Shown here piece after piece: positions 1-7,517 of a DNA stretch of 39,464 nucleotides. Both the position numbers and the translations under genes were made by a program. Position 1 is the first letter of the stretch, and each line of letters begins with the position of its first letter. This DNA comes from an uncultured Flavobacteriales bacterium (GTDB taxonomy: Bacteria > Bacteroidota > Bacteroidia > Flavobacteriales_D > CAJJDF01). The notes below the pieces were generated by a model. That model saw only the letters and a list, made by a program, of their open reading frames with translations. It ran no database searches and was not told where the DNA came from. Location of the stretch: positions 1 through 39,464 of the forward strand of contig CAJJDF010000032.1 in NCBI GenBank assembly GCA_905182785.1, in the 5' to 3' direction.

Positions 1-1
1 A

Positions 2-634
2 TATACGTTTCAAGTTCAGAATAAAAAGTACGATTCTTTGATTCAGTTGTTGTTAAGAAATAACGAAGGTATTTTTGATAGTTACATGAAAATTTCGCCT
101 TTTACCGTTTCTAATAATTTAAAAATAAGCGAAACGGAAGCTGTAAAACAACTGACTTACTTAACTGAGGTTTCTATTCTTGATTTTAAACCTGCTTCTG
201 ATGTACCCATTCTTAGTTATTCAAAGGATAGAGTGCATGAAGACAGGATTATTTTGCCAAAAGAGATATACTTAGACAGAAAAAAAGTAAAGAAGCAGCA
301 ACTGGATTTCATGATAAAATTATGTGAATCTAAGCACATTTGCCGAAGCAAGTTATTGCTTTCTTATTTTGACGAAACAGAATTCAAGAATTGTGGAGTT
401 TGCGACATTTGTATCGAAAACAAAAAGAAACAGTTATCCGTTTCTGTTTTCAATAAAATAAATTCAATTGTAGCCTTAGTGGTAAGTGAAAATGAATGGA
501 ACATAAAACAATTGGTGAATCACATTCCTGGATTTGATGAAAAAGAAATCTTAGAGGTTATTCAATGGAAATTAGATAATAATGAGCTGACCTACAATAA
601 GAATCATAAAATTATAGGCACAAAAAAGGAGTAA
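2..634 (+). CDS. recQ: RecQ-family ATP-dependent DNA helicase, C-terminal part (gene cut by window start)
   Basis: The reading frame is open from base 2 and runs to a TAA at 632-634, so the gene begins upstream of the window; the TTG at 38 is not a real start. What remains is the region after the helicase core: a zinc-binding segment with the Cys-x(n)-Cys-x2-Cys-x2-Cys pattern typical of RecQ (ICRSKLL, then NCGVCDIC) preceded by a winged-helix-like stretch, and a further C-terminal helical domain. RecQ helicases unwind 3'-5' during recombination and fork repair. The helicase motifs themselves lie outside the window, so the assignment rests on the zinc-binding region and the flanking sequence. 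The last codons sit inside a long inverted repeat. Confidence 0.8.
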   Translation, partial: YTFQVQNKKYDSLIQLLLRNNEGIFDSYMKISPFTVSNNLKISETEAVKQLTYLTEVSILDFKPASDVPILSYSKDRVHEDRIILPKEIYLDRKKVKKQQLDFMIKLCESKHICRSKLLLSYFDETEFKNCGVCDICIENKKKQLSVSVFNKINSIVALVVSENEWNIKQLVNHIPGFDEKEILEVIQWKLDNNELTYNKNHKIIGTKKE

Positions 635-658
635 ATTTACTCCTGTTTTGTGCCTATA
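613..658 (+). terminator. Long hairpin overlapping the recQ stop codon
   Basis: Bases 613-625 and 646-658 are perfect 13-bp complements. After one mismatch (626/645), bases 627-644 form a further palindrome, giving a near-perfect 46-base inverted repeat. The recQ TAA lies inside it. It sits between the converging ends of recQ and the LytTR gene, where a bidirectional terminator is expected, but the U-tract on either side is weak. Confidence 0.55.
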
Positions 659-729
659 TTCGCCAAATTCACTCAAAAATCATTATCAGTTCCTGCTTTT
701 AAGCACTAATTAATCATTAAATGAAATTT

Positions 730-1464
730 CTAATTTATTTCTTTCATAAAGCCTGACAATCTTCTTCGTGCTATTGGAATATTATCTCCGTTACTCATTA
801 CAGCAAAATTACCCATTTGGCGAGATAATTCTGATAGATGATTGTGCTTATTAATGATGTACGATTTATGAACTCTTGAAAACATATGTGGATTTACTTT
901 CTCTTCATATCGTTTTATAGTTTTGCTACTCACTACTTTTTTTCCATTGTCCAAGTATATTTCTGTGTAGTTTTCACTTGCTTTGAAATAGATGATATTC
1001 TTATTTTCAATAAAAATAAACCCACTTCTTGTTGGGATAGAAATTTTTTCTATCTCATCCTCAGTTGTAACTTGTTCTGAATCTTCGTCACTGAGAGAAT
1101 AAGTCGTGTATTTTAATGCTTTGTTTGATGCTTTTTGCAAATCGTTAATGTCAATCGGTTTTTGAATGTAATCTATTGCATCTGCTTTATAAGCTTTTAG
1201 TGCATGTTGGGAATGAGCTGTCGTAAATACTACCGAAAAATCTCTATCCTCATAGCTATTCAATAATGAAAAACCATCTCCTCCCGGCATCGCAATATCC
1301 AAAAAAACTAAATCTGGGCTAAGTTGCTTAATCATTATTTTCGCTTGACTCACATTACTTGCTAATCCGACTATAGTTAGATTGGGACAATACTCATTTA
1401 TCAATATTTGTAAATTTTCTCTAGCGTTGGGTTCGTCATCTATAATAAGTGTATTGAGTTTCAT
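730..1464 (-). CDS. LytTR-family response regulator
   Basis: This is a DNA-binding response regulator of the LytR/AlgR type, about 244 residues from the Met at 1464. The N-terminal receiver domain has the acidic pair in LIIDDEPNA, the phospho-acceptor Asp in FLDIAMPG (about residue 56), the Thr in VVFTTAHS and the Lys in YIQKPID. The C-terminal half is a LytTR domain ending in the typical FSRVHKSYIIN and PIARRR segments. An earlier Met at 1485 is in frame, but family members usually begin at the MKLNTLIIDDE Met, which I prefer. No histidine kinase is adjacent. Two 15-bp direct repeats upstream, spaced like LytTR-type operator half-sites, suggest autoregulation or control of the divergent gene. 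Confidence 0.9.
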   Translation of the reverse strand: MKLNTLIIDDEPNARENLQILINEYCPNLTIVGLASNVSQAKIMIKQLSPDLVFLDIAMPGGDGFSLLNSYEDRDFSVVFTTAHSQHALKAYKADAIDYIQKPIDINDLQKASNKALKYTTYSLSDEDSEQVTTEDEIEKISIPTRSGFIFIENKNIIYFKASENYTEIYLDNGKKVVSSKTIKRYEEKVNPHMFSRVHKSYIINKHNHLSELSRQMGNFAVMSNGDNIPIARRRLSGFMKEIN

Positions 1465-1552
1465 AGAAAGTTGTTTTTTAATCATTTATTATAAAATAAT
1501 ATACGAAAATGAGAATGAATTGTTACTGCGTTTTTGTGAAATCATCCAACTG

Positions 1553-1588
1553 TTGAGTTATCTGTTTGTTTGATTGAGTTATCTGTTT
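1553..1588. promoter_or_regulatory. Two direct repeats 21 bp apart (candidate LytTR operator)
   Basis: The 15-mer TTGAGTTATCTGTTT occurs at 1553-1567 and again, identical, at 1574-1588. The start-to-start spacing is 21 bp, two turns of the helix. It lies between the divergent LytTR regulator and DUF4268 genes. Several LytTR regulators, for example AgrA, bind two direct half-sites of about 9 bp separated by about 12 bp, the same periodicity. The second copy overlaps a possible -33 TTG for the rightward gene. That a regulator binds here is inference. Confidence 0.5.
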
Positions 1589-1645
1589 TGACAATCCTTA
1601 AATTTTGATAAAAATTTAGTTTCTTTACAAAAAGAAATTTATCCT

Positions 1646-2107
1646 ATGTATTCAAAAGAAGAATCAAAATCATTGAGAAAAGAATTTTGGACAACCTTTG
1701 GTGTGTATATGAAAAAATACAACAAGGTATATCATAACAAAATAAGGTGGGTAAATTACAATACCAGATGCAAAGACATTTACCTTAGGTTAGATATAGA
1801 CAAAAAAAAAGCGTTTTTCTCGTTTGATATTCAGCACAAAGACGAAGGAATGCGAGCAATTTTTTACGAGCAATTTCAAGAATTAAAAGCTGTAATTACC
1901 GAAAGTTTTGAATACAAATTAACTTGGGAACCCCTCTATGCCAATGAATTTGGTGAACTCTCAAGGATTTATGTTGAACTTCCTAATGTTTCTGTATTTA
2001 ATAAAAATACCTGGCAAGAATCATTTCAATTCATGGAAAAGAATATTGTTTCTGGCCACGACTTCTGGGAAGATTTTGGTGAGATTTTCTTGAATTTGGC
2101 AGATTAA
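1646..2107 (+). CDS. DUF4268-like protein
   Basis: This is a 153-residue soluble protein without signal peptide or membrane segment. Its layout matches DUF4268: an N-terminal FWTTFGVYM helix, a central RLDIDKKKAFFSFDIQH strand region, and a WQESFQFMEKNIVSGHDFWEDF helix near the end. Such domains also occur fused to endonuclease-like proteins, but here it stands alone and no catalytic motif is visible; the function is unknown. It is divergent from the LytTR regulator and shares the intergenic region with the 21-bp phased repeats. Its stop overlaps the stop of the converging TonB-receptor gene by four bases, leaving no room for a separate terminator. Confidence 0.75.
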   Translation: MYSKEESKSLRKEFWTTFGVYMKKYNKVYHNKIRWVNYNTRCKDIYLRLDIDKKKAFFSFDIQHKDEGMRAIFYEQFQELKAVITESFEYKLTWEPLYANEFGELSRIYVELPNVSVFNKNTWQESFQFMEKNIVSGHDFWEDFGEIFLNLAD

Positions 2108-4419
2108 AAAGCAATCGCCATTCCAAAACTTGGTAATATTGGCAATTGATATACTTTCTCTGCAGAGATTCTATCTACATAAAAAATGTTTTCTCTGTTG
2201 TAGATATTAGTAATTCCAAAGTTAAGATCCATTGTTAATTTCTTGAATTCGATTGTTTTTTTAATGTTTACATCAAACCTGTGGTAGGTTGGCAATCTAC
2301 CTTCGTTAAGCCCTGCGTATACAGCCGTTAACTCATCTGCATTGGATTGAGTAATGTCAGTTCCAGAACCATCTTGAAAAGTAATATTTTGATAATAACC
2401 CTGAGTTTGAGTAAATGGCAGTCCAGATCCAAAATTCCATCTAGCATTTACTTGCCAATCTTGTTTTTTTCCAAATTTGTATGTTCCAATTAAGTTTACA
2501 GAATGCCTTCTATCAAATACAGGTGCATAAGTTCTAACACCATCCCATCTTGTCACTTTCCCTAAGGAATAAACTGCATACAAATAGGTTTTCTTACCCG
2601 AATATTTGGCTACAAAATCTACTCCGTAAGCATCTCCTGTTTCTACGATATAATCTTTCTTAAGAATTTCTGGTGCATCAATGTCACTGTCCTCGTTAAA
2701 AATTTTATTCCTATTAATGTTGGTCAATTGAGTAAATCTCTTGTAATAACCTTCTACATTAATATGTATCTTTTTGGTTACATCATATTCAAAACCTGCA
2801 ATTAAGTGATTAGCCTTTTGCAAAGAATGAGTTACGTCTCTCACGTTTCCTTCTTCGTCTGTAAACTCTGTTTGTAAGTTATCTGGCCCTGAAAGAAACC
2901 CATAAAACAAGTTTACAACATCTCTATCAGAACTTGCGCTAATCAAGTTTTGAGAATAAATCCCTGCCGCAAACTTAACTCTAAAGTTTTCGTCAATGTT
3001 GTATTTCAATCCCAACCTTGGCTCAGGAGAAAGTGTCTTTAGTGTAGCATAATATTGCATTCTTAAACTTGGTTCAATTACCAACCTTGGCTTTACAATT
3101 CTGTAAGAAAAATAGGTTCCTAATTCGGTTGTATTTTCATTTTGTGATATCTTAGCTTTAGTAGAATTCACATAACTAAAGTCTGTACTAAAACCAGACA
3201 CCTCGATTCCGTATTTCAATTCATTTTCTTTAATAAAATATTTGAAATCAAACCCAAAATTAAAATTATTAATTCCACTTTTTCTTATTTGTCCGTTATC
3301 TTCAATTAACTGTAATTTATAATCCGACAAGGATAATTTCCCTTCAATTAACACCTTTGAAGTTCCTGGTACTAATAAAAAATTAGAACCAACTCCATAA
3401 GAATTCCAACTCAAATCAGAAACTGCTTTGTAATTTACATGGTCTTTAAAGTTAAATCCAAACAAATTAAATTTACTCCCATTACTTCCTTTAAATGATA
3501 TTTTTCCATACAAATCTGTAAATCCAAATGGCAATCCTTCTCCTGTTGTATCAATGTAAGGATAAAGCACTTTTGAAGTTTGATCCAAATAAGAATGTTT
3601 TCCAGTTAAGATATATGAAATACTACCATCTCCTAGCTCCTTTGGTTTCATCAGTGGACCTTCTAATAATAATTTTGCCATAAAAGGCGAAACAGAAGCT
3701 CTTCCTTTTATTCCTCCAGTATTACCATCTCTGGTTGTAATATCCATAATAGAAGAAATTCTCCCTCCGTATTCTGCATTAAATCCTCCTGTGTAAATAT
3801 CTGCGTTTCTAATAATCTCTGTTTCAAAAACGGAGAAGAAACCAATGGAGTGAAATGGATTGTAAATTGTCATTCCATCCAACAATACTTTGTTTTGAAT
3901 AGGCGATCCCCCACGCACATACATTTGTCCACCCTGATCTCCTGTTGTTACAACTCCAGGTACAGTTTGAAAATAAGTAGCAATGTCTGCATCTCCACCA
4001 ATAGATGGTATCGATTTTATATCTTCTCCAGTCGCTTTAGTTACCGACATTCTAATAGTTGTCTTAGCATCTTCTGCCTCTGCACTTACTTCAAATTGTT
4101 TTAATTTTTTTATATCTTCTGCCAAATAAATATTCCTTGTAATTACTCTATTCGACTTTATTACAATACTTTTCTCAAATTTTTCATACATCAGATTAGA
4201 AACTGACAGAACATATTCTCCCGGTTTTATTTTTGTAATACTATAATAGCCATTTACATCTGTTTGAATCCCTATGGAAGTTCCTTTCAATATTACATTG
4301 GTGAAAATTATTGGCTCTCCTGACTCCTTATCATAAACAAAACCTTTTACGGTACCAGTTTGAGCATAACTAGATAATGAAATTAAAAGAGTAAGTATAA
4401 ACGAAAATAGCTGTTTCAT
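2104..4419 (-). CDS. TonB-dependent outer-membrane receptor with CarboxypepD_reg-like domain
   Basis: A 771-residue outer-membrane receptor. It has a signal peptide ending near SSYAQ; a carboxypeptidase-regulatory-like beta domain at about residues 23-105 (GTVKGFVYDKESGEPI...); a plug domain at about 125-230 with TVPGVVTTGDQGG, MYVRGGSP and LLDGMTIYNPFH; and a beta-barrel running to the C-terminal Phe. The N-terminal extension is characteristic of Bacteroidota receptors. No SusD-like partner lies alongside, and the substrate cannot be told from the sequence. It is followed only by the converging DUF4268 gene, and 111 bp separate its start from the end of waaA, so it probably has its own promoter. 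Confidence 0.9.
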   Translation of the reverse strand: MKQLFSFILTLLISLSSYAQTGTVKGFVYDKESGEPIIFTNVILKGTSIGIQTDVNGYYSITKIKPGEYVLSVSNLMYEKFEKSIVIKSNRVITRNIYLAEDIKKLKQFEVSAEAEDAKTTIRMSVTKATGEDIKSIPSIGGDADIATYFQTVPGVVTTGDQGGQMYVRGGSPIQNKVLLDGMTIYNPFHSIGFFSVFETEIIRNADIYTGGFNAEYGGRISSIMDITTRDGNTGGIKGRASVSPFMAKLLLEGPLMKPKELGDGSISYILTGKHSYLDQTSKVLYPYIDTTGEGLPFGFTDLYGKISFKGSNGSKFNLFGFNFKDHVNYKAVSDLSWNSYGVGSNFLLVPGTSKVLIEGKLSLSDYKLQLIEDNGQIRKSGINNFNFGFDFKYFIKENELKYGIEVSGFSTDFSYVNSTKAKISQNENTTELGTYFSYRIVKPRLVIEPSLRMQYYATLKTLSPEPRLGLKYNIDENFRVKFAAGIYSQNLISASSDRDVVNLFYGFLSGPDNLQTEFTDEEGNVRDVTHSLQKANHLIAGFEYDVTKKIHINVEGYYKRFTQLTNINRNKIFNEDSDIDAPEILKKDYIVETGDAYGVDFVAKYSGKKTYLYAVYSLGKVTRWDGVRTYAPVFDRRHSVNLIGTYKFGKKQDWQVNARWNFGSGLPFTQTQGYYQNITFQDGSGTDITQSNADELTAVYAGLNEGRLPTYHRFDVNIKKTIEFKKLTMDLNFGITNIYNRENIFYVDRISAEKVYQLPILPSFGMAIAF

Positions 4420-4530
4420 GAATGGTTTTTCTGCTTAATAATTTGTGAAAGTATGAAAGTTTACTTGATTAATAAAGGGAATAATTCTAAATTATTATAC
4501 AACTAAGTCGCTAAAATAAAACATCTATTC

Positions 4531-5763
4531 TTAACATGTCTGATTATATATCAAATCTGTTGCTCCAACTCGCGTTTCTACAAACAATTTGTTAGCTATC
4601 GATTTACTATTTAGCTCCTCAATATCTGTTATTAATTTCTGTAATATTTGCTCAAAATCTTGTTGGTTTTTCACTTCAATTCCCCCGCCCAATTTTACCA
4701 TTTCTTTAGCTTCTGGAAATTTTAAATTATTCTCTCCATACAAAACTGGAATCCCAAAAGTGGCTGGTTCCAAAATATTATGTAATGCATTGGTGAATCC
4801 TCCTCCCACAAATGCAACCGAAGCATATTGGTATAAATTAGACAACATTCCAATATTATCAATCACCAATACTTCCCAATTTCTTAATTTAGTTTTGTCT
4901 GTTATTTCCGAAAATTTAATAGCTTTTACTTCACTCCCCAATGCATCAAAAATTCCTTTAATGTGCGAAGCAGAAACGTCATGTGGAGCAAAAATAATTT
5001 TTATTTCTTCTTTATTTTGTTTCATAAACTCTGAAACCATTTTTTCTTCCTTCTCCCAAGAACTACCTGCTAAAATGGTAAATTTACTGCTTGAAAAGGT
5101 TTCAATAATAGAAATAGGTATTGCTTTTTTCGAATTTTCTATCACTTTATCGTAACGAGTGTCTCCTGCTAAAATTGAATTTACTCTATATTGTTGCAAT
5201 AGGTTTTTTGAATCTTCATCTTGCACAAAAATATCAGTTGGAAGTGTCAATAAATTTAGAAACCATTTACCTGTGTTTTTAAAGTAAATTTGACCCGGAC
5301 GAAAGGTTGCAGAAATTAAATAAAAAGGAATTACCTTCTTTTTTATCTCTTTAAAAAAATTGGGCCACACCTCGTATTTTACAAAATATGCTTTTTCAAT
5401 CTGAACTGCTAAGAGGAATTGCTGCGCATTTTTTTTCGTATCAATTGGCAAATAACAAATGTAATCTGCAAACGGATACTCTTTTCTTATTTCATATCCT
5501 GAAGGCGAAAAAAAAGAAAGTAGAATTGAAACTTCTGGCGATTGTTTTTTTATTTTCTCAATCAAAGGTCTAGCTTGCTCAAACTCCCCAAGCGAAGCAC
5601 AATGGAACCAATAAACATTCGTCATGAATTTTGTTCCCTCCTTTAGTTTAGATTCCCAATTTTTACGTCCAGCTTTCCATTGCTTGGCTTTAGGATTCCA
5701 AAGAGAAACAACTCCAACTATAAAACTATAGAAACGGATAGATATGGTGTATAAAAAATTCAT
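4531..5763 (-). CDS. waaA: 3-deoxy-D-manno-octulosonic acid (Kdo) transferase
   Basis: This 410-residue protein is a GT-B fold glycosyltransferase of the WaaA/KdtA family, which adds Kdo from CMP-Kdo to lipid A precursors at the cytoplasmic face of the inner membrane. It has a short N-terminal membrane-anchor segment (about residues 4-22), the family segment WFHCASLGEFEQARPLI with the catalytic-type Glu at about residue 60, and a C-terminal nucleotide-binding half with FVGGGFTNALHNILEPA. Length is normal for the family. The gene appears monocistronic: a terminator of the preceding small gene lies upstream, and 111 bp separate it from the downstream receptor gene. It shows the organism makes a Kdo-containing lipopolysaccharide core. 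Confidence 0.93.
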   Translation of the reverse strand: MNFLYTISIRFYSFIVGVVSLWNPKAKQWKAGRKNWESKLKEGTKFMTNVYWFHCASLGEFEQARPLIEKIKKQSPEVSILLSFFSPSGYEIRKEYPFADYICYLPIDTKKNAQQFLLAVQIEKAYFVKYEVWPNFFKEIKKKVIPFYLISATFRPGQIYFKNTGKWFLNLLTLPTDIFVQDEDSKNLLQQYRVNSILAGDTRYDKVIENSKKAIPISIIETFSSSKFTILAGSSWEKEEKMVSEFMKQNKEEIKIIFAPHDVSASHIKGIFDALGSEVKAIKFSEITDKTKLRNWEVLVIDNIGMLSNLYQYASVAFVGGGFTNALHNILEPATFGIPVLYGENNLKFPEAKEMVKLGGGIEVKNQQDFEQILQKLITDIEELNSKSIANKLFVETRVGATDLIYNQTC

Positions 5764-5870
5764 CTACTACAAGAATACGAAAAAAAGGTAATTATTAAGC
5801 CATTCAAAAAACACTTCCTTATTTTATTAAAAATATCCAAGTGAAAATTAGTTGCTAATTCAAGTTAAAA

Positions 5871-5905
5871 AAATGAGTGTATTGAAAATATCAATACACT
5901 CATTT
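5871..5905 (-). terminator. Intrinsic terminator of the 68-residue gene
   Basis: A perfect 15-bp stem (5871-5885 with 5891-5905) closes a 5-base loop. On the minus strand it is followed by a run of seven T. It lies 21 bp beyond the stop of the small minus-strand gene and before waaA, so it ends that gene's transcript. Confidence 0.8.
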
Positions 5906-5925
5906 AAGTAGAATGGAAAAGACAA

Positions 5926-6132
5926 TTAATTCAAAATGAAATCAATTTTCCCAATATTTTTTGTGTTTCTAACACTCAATACTTTTGAGAAAGCTAGTAT
6001 ATTAGAAACCGTGACGTCACTTACCTTGTCAAAAAAATAATTAGAATCTTGCATATCCACTAAGAATTGAGACAGTTTCTTTTCATTTTTATAAAATTGC
6101 GATAAGTTGTTTAGAGTAATTTTTTTATTCAT
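5926..6132 (-). CDS. Small hypothetical protein, 68 residues
   Basis: A short lysine- and asparagine-rich protein with no membrane segment, signal peptide or cysteine. It appears mostly helical, with an N-terminal part (NNLSQFYKNEKKLSQFLVDM) and a C-terminal part around VSNILAFSKVLSVR. I do not recognise a family. Support for a real gene comes from context: an ATG start, a strong intrinsic terminator just beyond the stop, and no larger competing frame on either strand. An antitoxin-like or regulatory role is possible, but nothing in the sequence shows it. Confidence 0.55.
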   Translation of the reverse strand: MNKKITLNNLSQFYKNEKKLSQFLVDMQDSNYFFDKVSDVTVSNILAFSKVLSVRNTKNIGKIDFILN

Positions 6133-6199
6133 ATAATTAGGTTAGTTATGTCTCTATAACGAGGATGTTTTTCGTTTAGTATATAAAGTTATTGTTTTT

Positions 6200-6242
6200 C
6201 CCCTTCTGACAGATATACTTGTCGGAAGGGATTTTCTTTTTT
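6200..6242 (+). terminator. Terminator-like hairpin in the leader of the aminotransferase gene
   Basis: Bases 6201-6211 pair with 6220-6230 (11 bp, one G-U) around an 8-base loop and are followed directly by the T-rich tract 6231-6242. No plus-strand gene ends upstream, so it would act within the aminotransferase leader or end a short leader RNA. Confidence 0.55.
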
Positions 6243-6257
6243 AAAAGAAAATCCCTT
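6226..6257 (+). promoter_or_regulatory. Alternative hairpin competing with the leader terminator
   Basis: Bases 6226-6240 and 6243-6257 are a perfect 15-bp inverted repeat with a 2-base loop. The 5' arm contains the AAGGG of the terminator's 3' arm plus its whole T-tract, so the two structures cannot form together. This is the geometry of an attenuator with an antiterminator. The 3' end of the arm touches a TACTTTTG (6257-6264) that resembles a Bacteroidota -7 element only a few bases before the ATG. Confidence 0.5.
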
Positions 6258-6267
6258 ACTTTTGAGG

Positions 6268-7452
6268 ATGAATAACAAAGAAATTTTCTTTAATTACCAA
6301 GCACAAACAACTCCTTTTCCGATAGGATTGGAAATAGAACGTGCCGAAGGTTTATTTATTTATGATACGAATGGAAAAGCGTATTACGATATGGTTTCTG
6401 GATTAGCAGTTACCAACATTGGTCATAGGCATCCTAAGGTATTGAATGCAATTAAAAAACAGCTTGATACACATTTACATGTGATGCCTTACGGGGAATT
6501 TATTCAAGGTCCACAAATAAAATTAGCCGAGAAGTTAAACTCTATTTTACCGGATAATTTAACTACTAGTTATTTTGTAAATTCTGGTGCCGAATCAGTT
6601 GAAGGTGCATTAAAACTAGCAAAAAGATATACGGGAAGGCAAGAAATTATTGCGTGTCACAAATCGTATCACGGAAGTACTCACGGAGCTTTAAGTGTTT
6701 CGGGGAACCTGTTGAAACAGTCAGCTTTTAAACCTTTGTTACCTAATGTGAATTTTATTCATTTTGATGAAATGGATGATTTATCAAACATTACTGAGAA
6801 AACTGCTTGTGTAATTATAGAAACTGTGCAAGGTGATGCAGGCGTAAGAATTGCTTCTCAAGCTTACATGAAAGCTTTGAGAGAAAAGTGTACAGAAACT
6901 GGAACTCTTTTAATCTTAGATGAAATACAAACAGGATTTGGACGAACAGGAACATTTTTTGCCTTTGAGCAATACAATATTACTCCCGATATTTTGTGCA
7001 TTGCCAAAGCTCTTGGTGGCGGAATGCCAATAGGTGCATTTGTTTCGAGTAAAGAAATAATGGATTGCTTAACTAACAATCCTATGTTGGGTCACATTAC
7101 CACTTTTGGTGGGCATCCCGTAAATTGTGCTGCTGCTGTTGCTAATATTGAAGTAATTGAAGAAGAAAACTTAATTGAAGGAGTAAAAGAAAAAGGAGAA
7201 TTGATGAAACAATTACTTTCTCACAAAATTGTAAAAGAAATTCGCCAAATAGGATTAATGCTAGCTATTGATCTAGAAAGTGATGAAATAACTCAACAGG
7301 TTGTAGAAGGCTGTATGAAAAAAGGAATTATTACCTTTTGGTTTTTGTCTTGTCCAGCGAGTTTTAGATTGGCTCCACCTCTTACAATTACTACTAAAGA
7401 AATTGAATTAGTTTGTAAAGGGATTAATGAAGTTTTTGATTCTGTGAAATAG
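6268..7452 (+). CDS. Class III PLP-dependent aminotransferase (ornithine/acetylornithine type)
   Basis: A cytosolic 394-residue fold-type I PLP enzyme of the class III family. It has the NSGAES phosphate-binding loop (about 105-110), LILDEIQTGFGR with the cofactor-ring Asp (about 218), CIAKALGGGMPIG with the Schiff-base Lys (about 247) and HITTFGGHPVNCAA. Family members use acetylornithine, ornithine, GABA or related amines. The exact substrate cannot be fixed from sequence and no arginine-biosynthesis genes lie nearby, so I give no symbol. A TTG two codons earlier is in frame, but the ATG at 6268 matches the usual N-terminus. It is a single-gene unit behind a structured leader, which suggests regulation by attenuation. 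Confidence 0.88.
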   Translation: MNNKEIFFNYQAQTTPFPIGLEIERAEGLFIYDTNGKAYYDMVSGLAVTNIGHRHPKVLNAIKKQLDTHLHVMPYGEFIQGPQIKLAEKLNSILPDNLTTSYFVNSGAESVEGALKLAKRYTGRQEIIACHKSYHGSTHGALSVSGNLLKQSAFKPLLPNVNFIHFDEMDDLSNITEKTACVIIETVQGDAGVRIASQAYMKALREKCTETGTLLILDEIQTGFGRTGTFFAFEQYNITPDILCIAKALGGGMPIGAFVSSKEIMDCLTNNPMLGHITTFGGHPVNCAAAVANIEVIEEENLIEGVKEKGELMKQLLSHKIVKEIRQIGLMLAIDLESDEITQQVVEGCMKKGIITFWFLSCPASFRLAPPLTITTKEIELVCKGINEVFDSVK

Positions 7453-7468
7453 ATTTCTTCTGGATTAA

Positions 7469-7510
7469 CAGTTTCAACCCTGAACTCAATTAAACTGGCA
7501 AAGATTTTTT
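7469..7510 (+). terminator. Weak terminator candidate after the aminotransferase gene
   Basis: CAGTTT at 7469-7474 pairs with AAACTG at 7492-7497, enclosing a loop with a small inner hairpin (TTCA/TGAA), and a run of T follows at 7505-7510. It lies in the short gap between two converging genes. Confidence 0.35.
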
Positions 7511-7517
7511 AATTACT

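Noticed and set aside
38-634. A complete gene starting with TTG at 38
   Set aside because: The frame is open to base 2 and the protein resembles only the C-terminal part of RecQ, so the gene is cut by the window edge.
4589-5155. 188-residue plus-strand frame
   Set aside because: It lies wholly antisense to waaA, whose protein motifs are clear; no family signal of its own.
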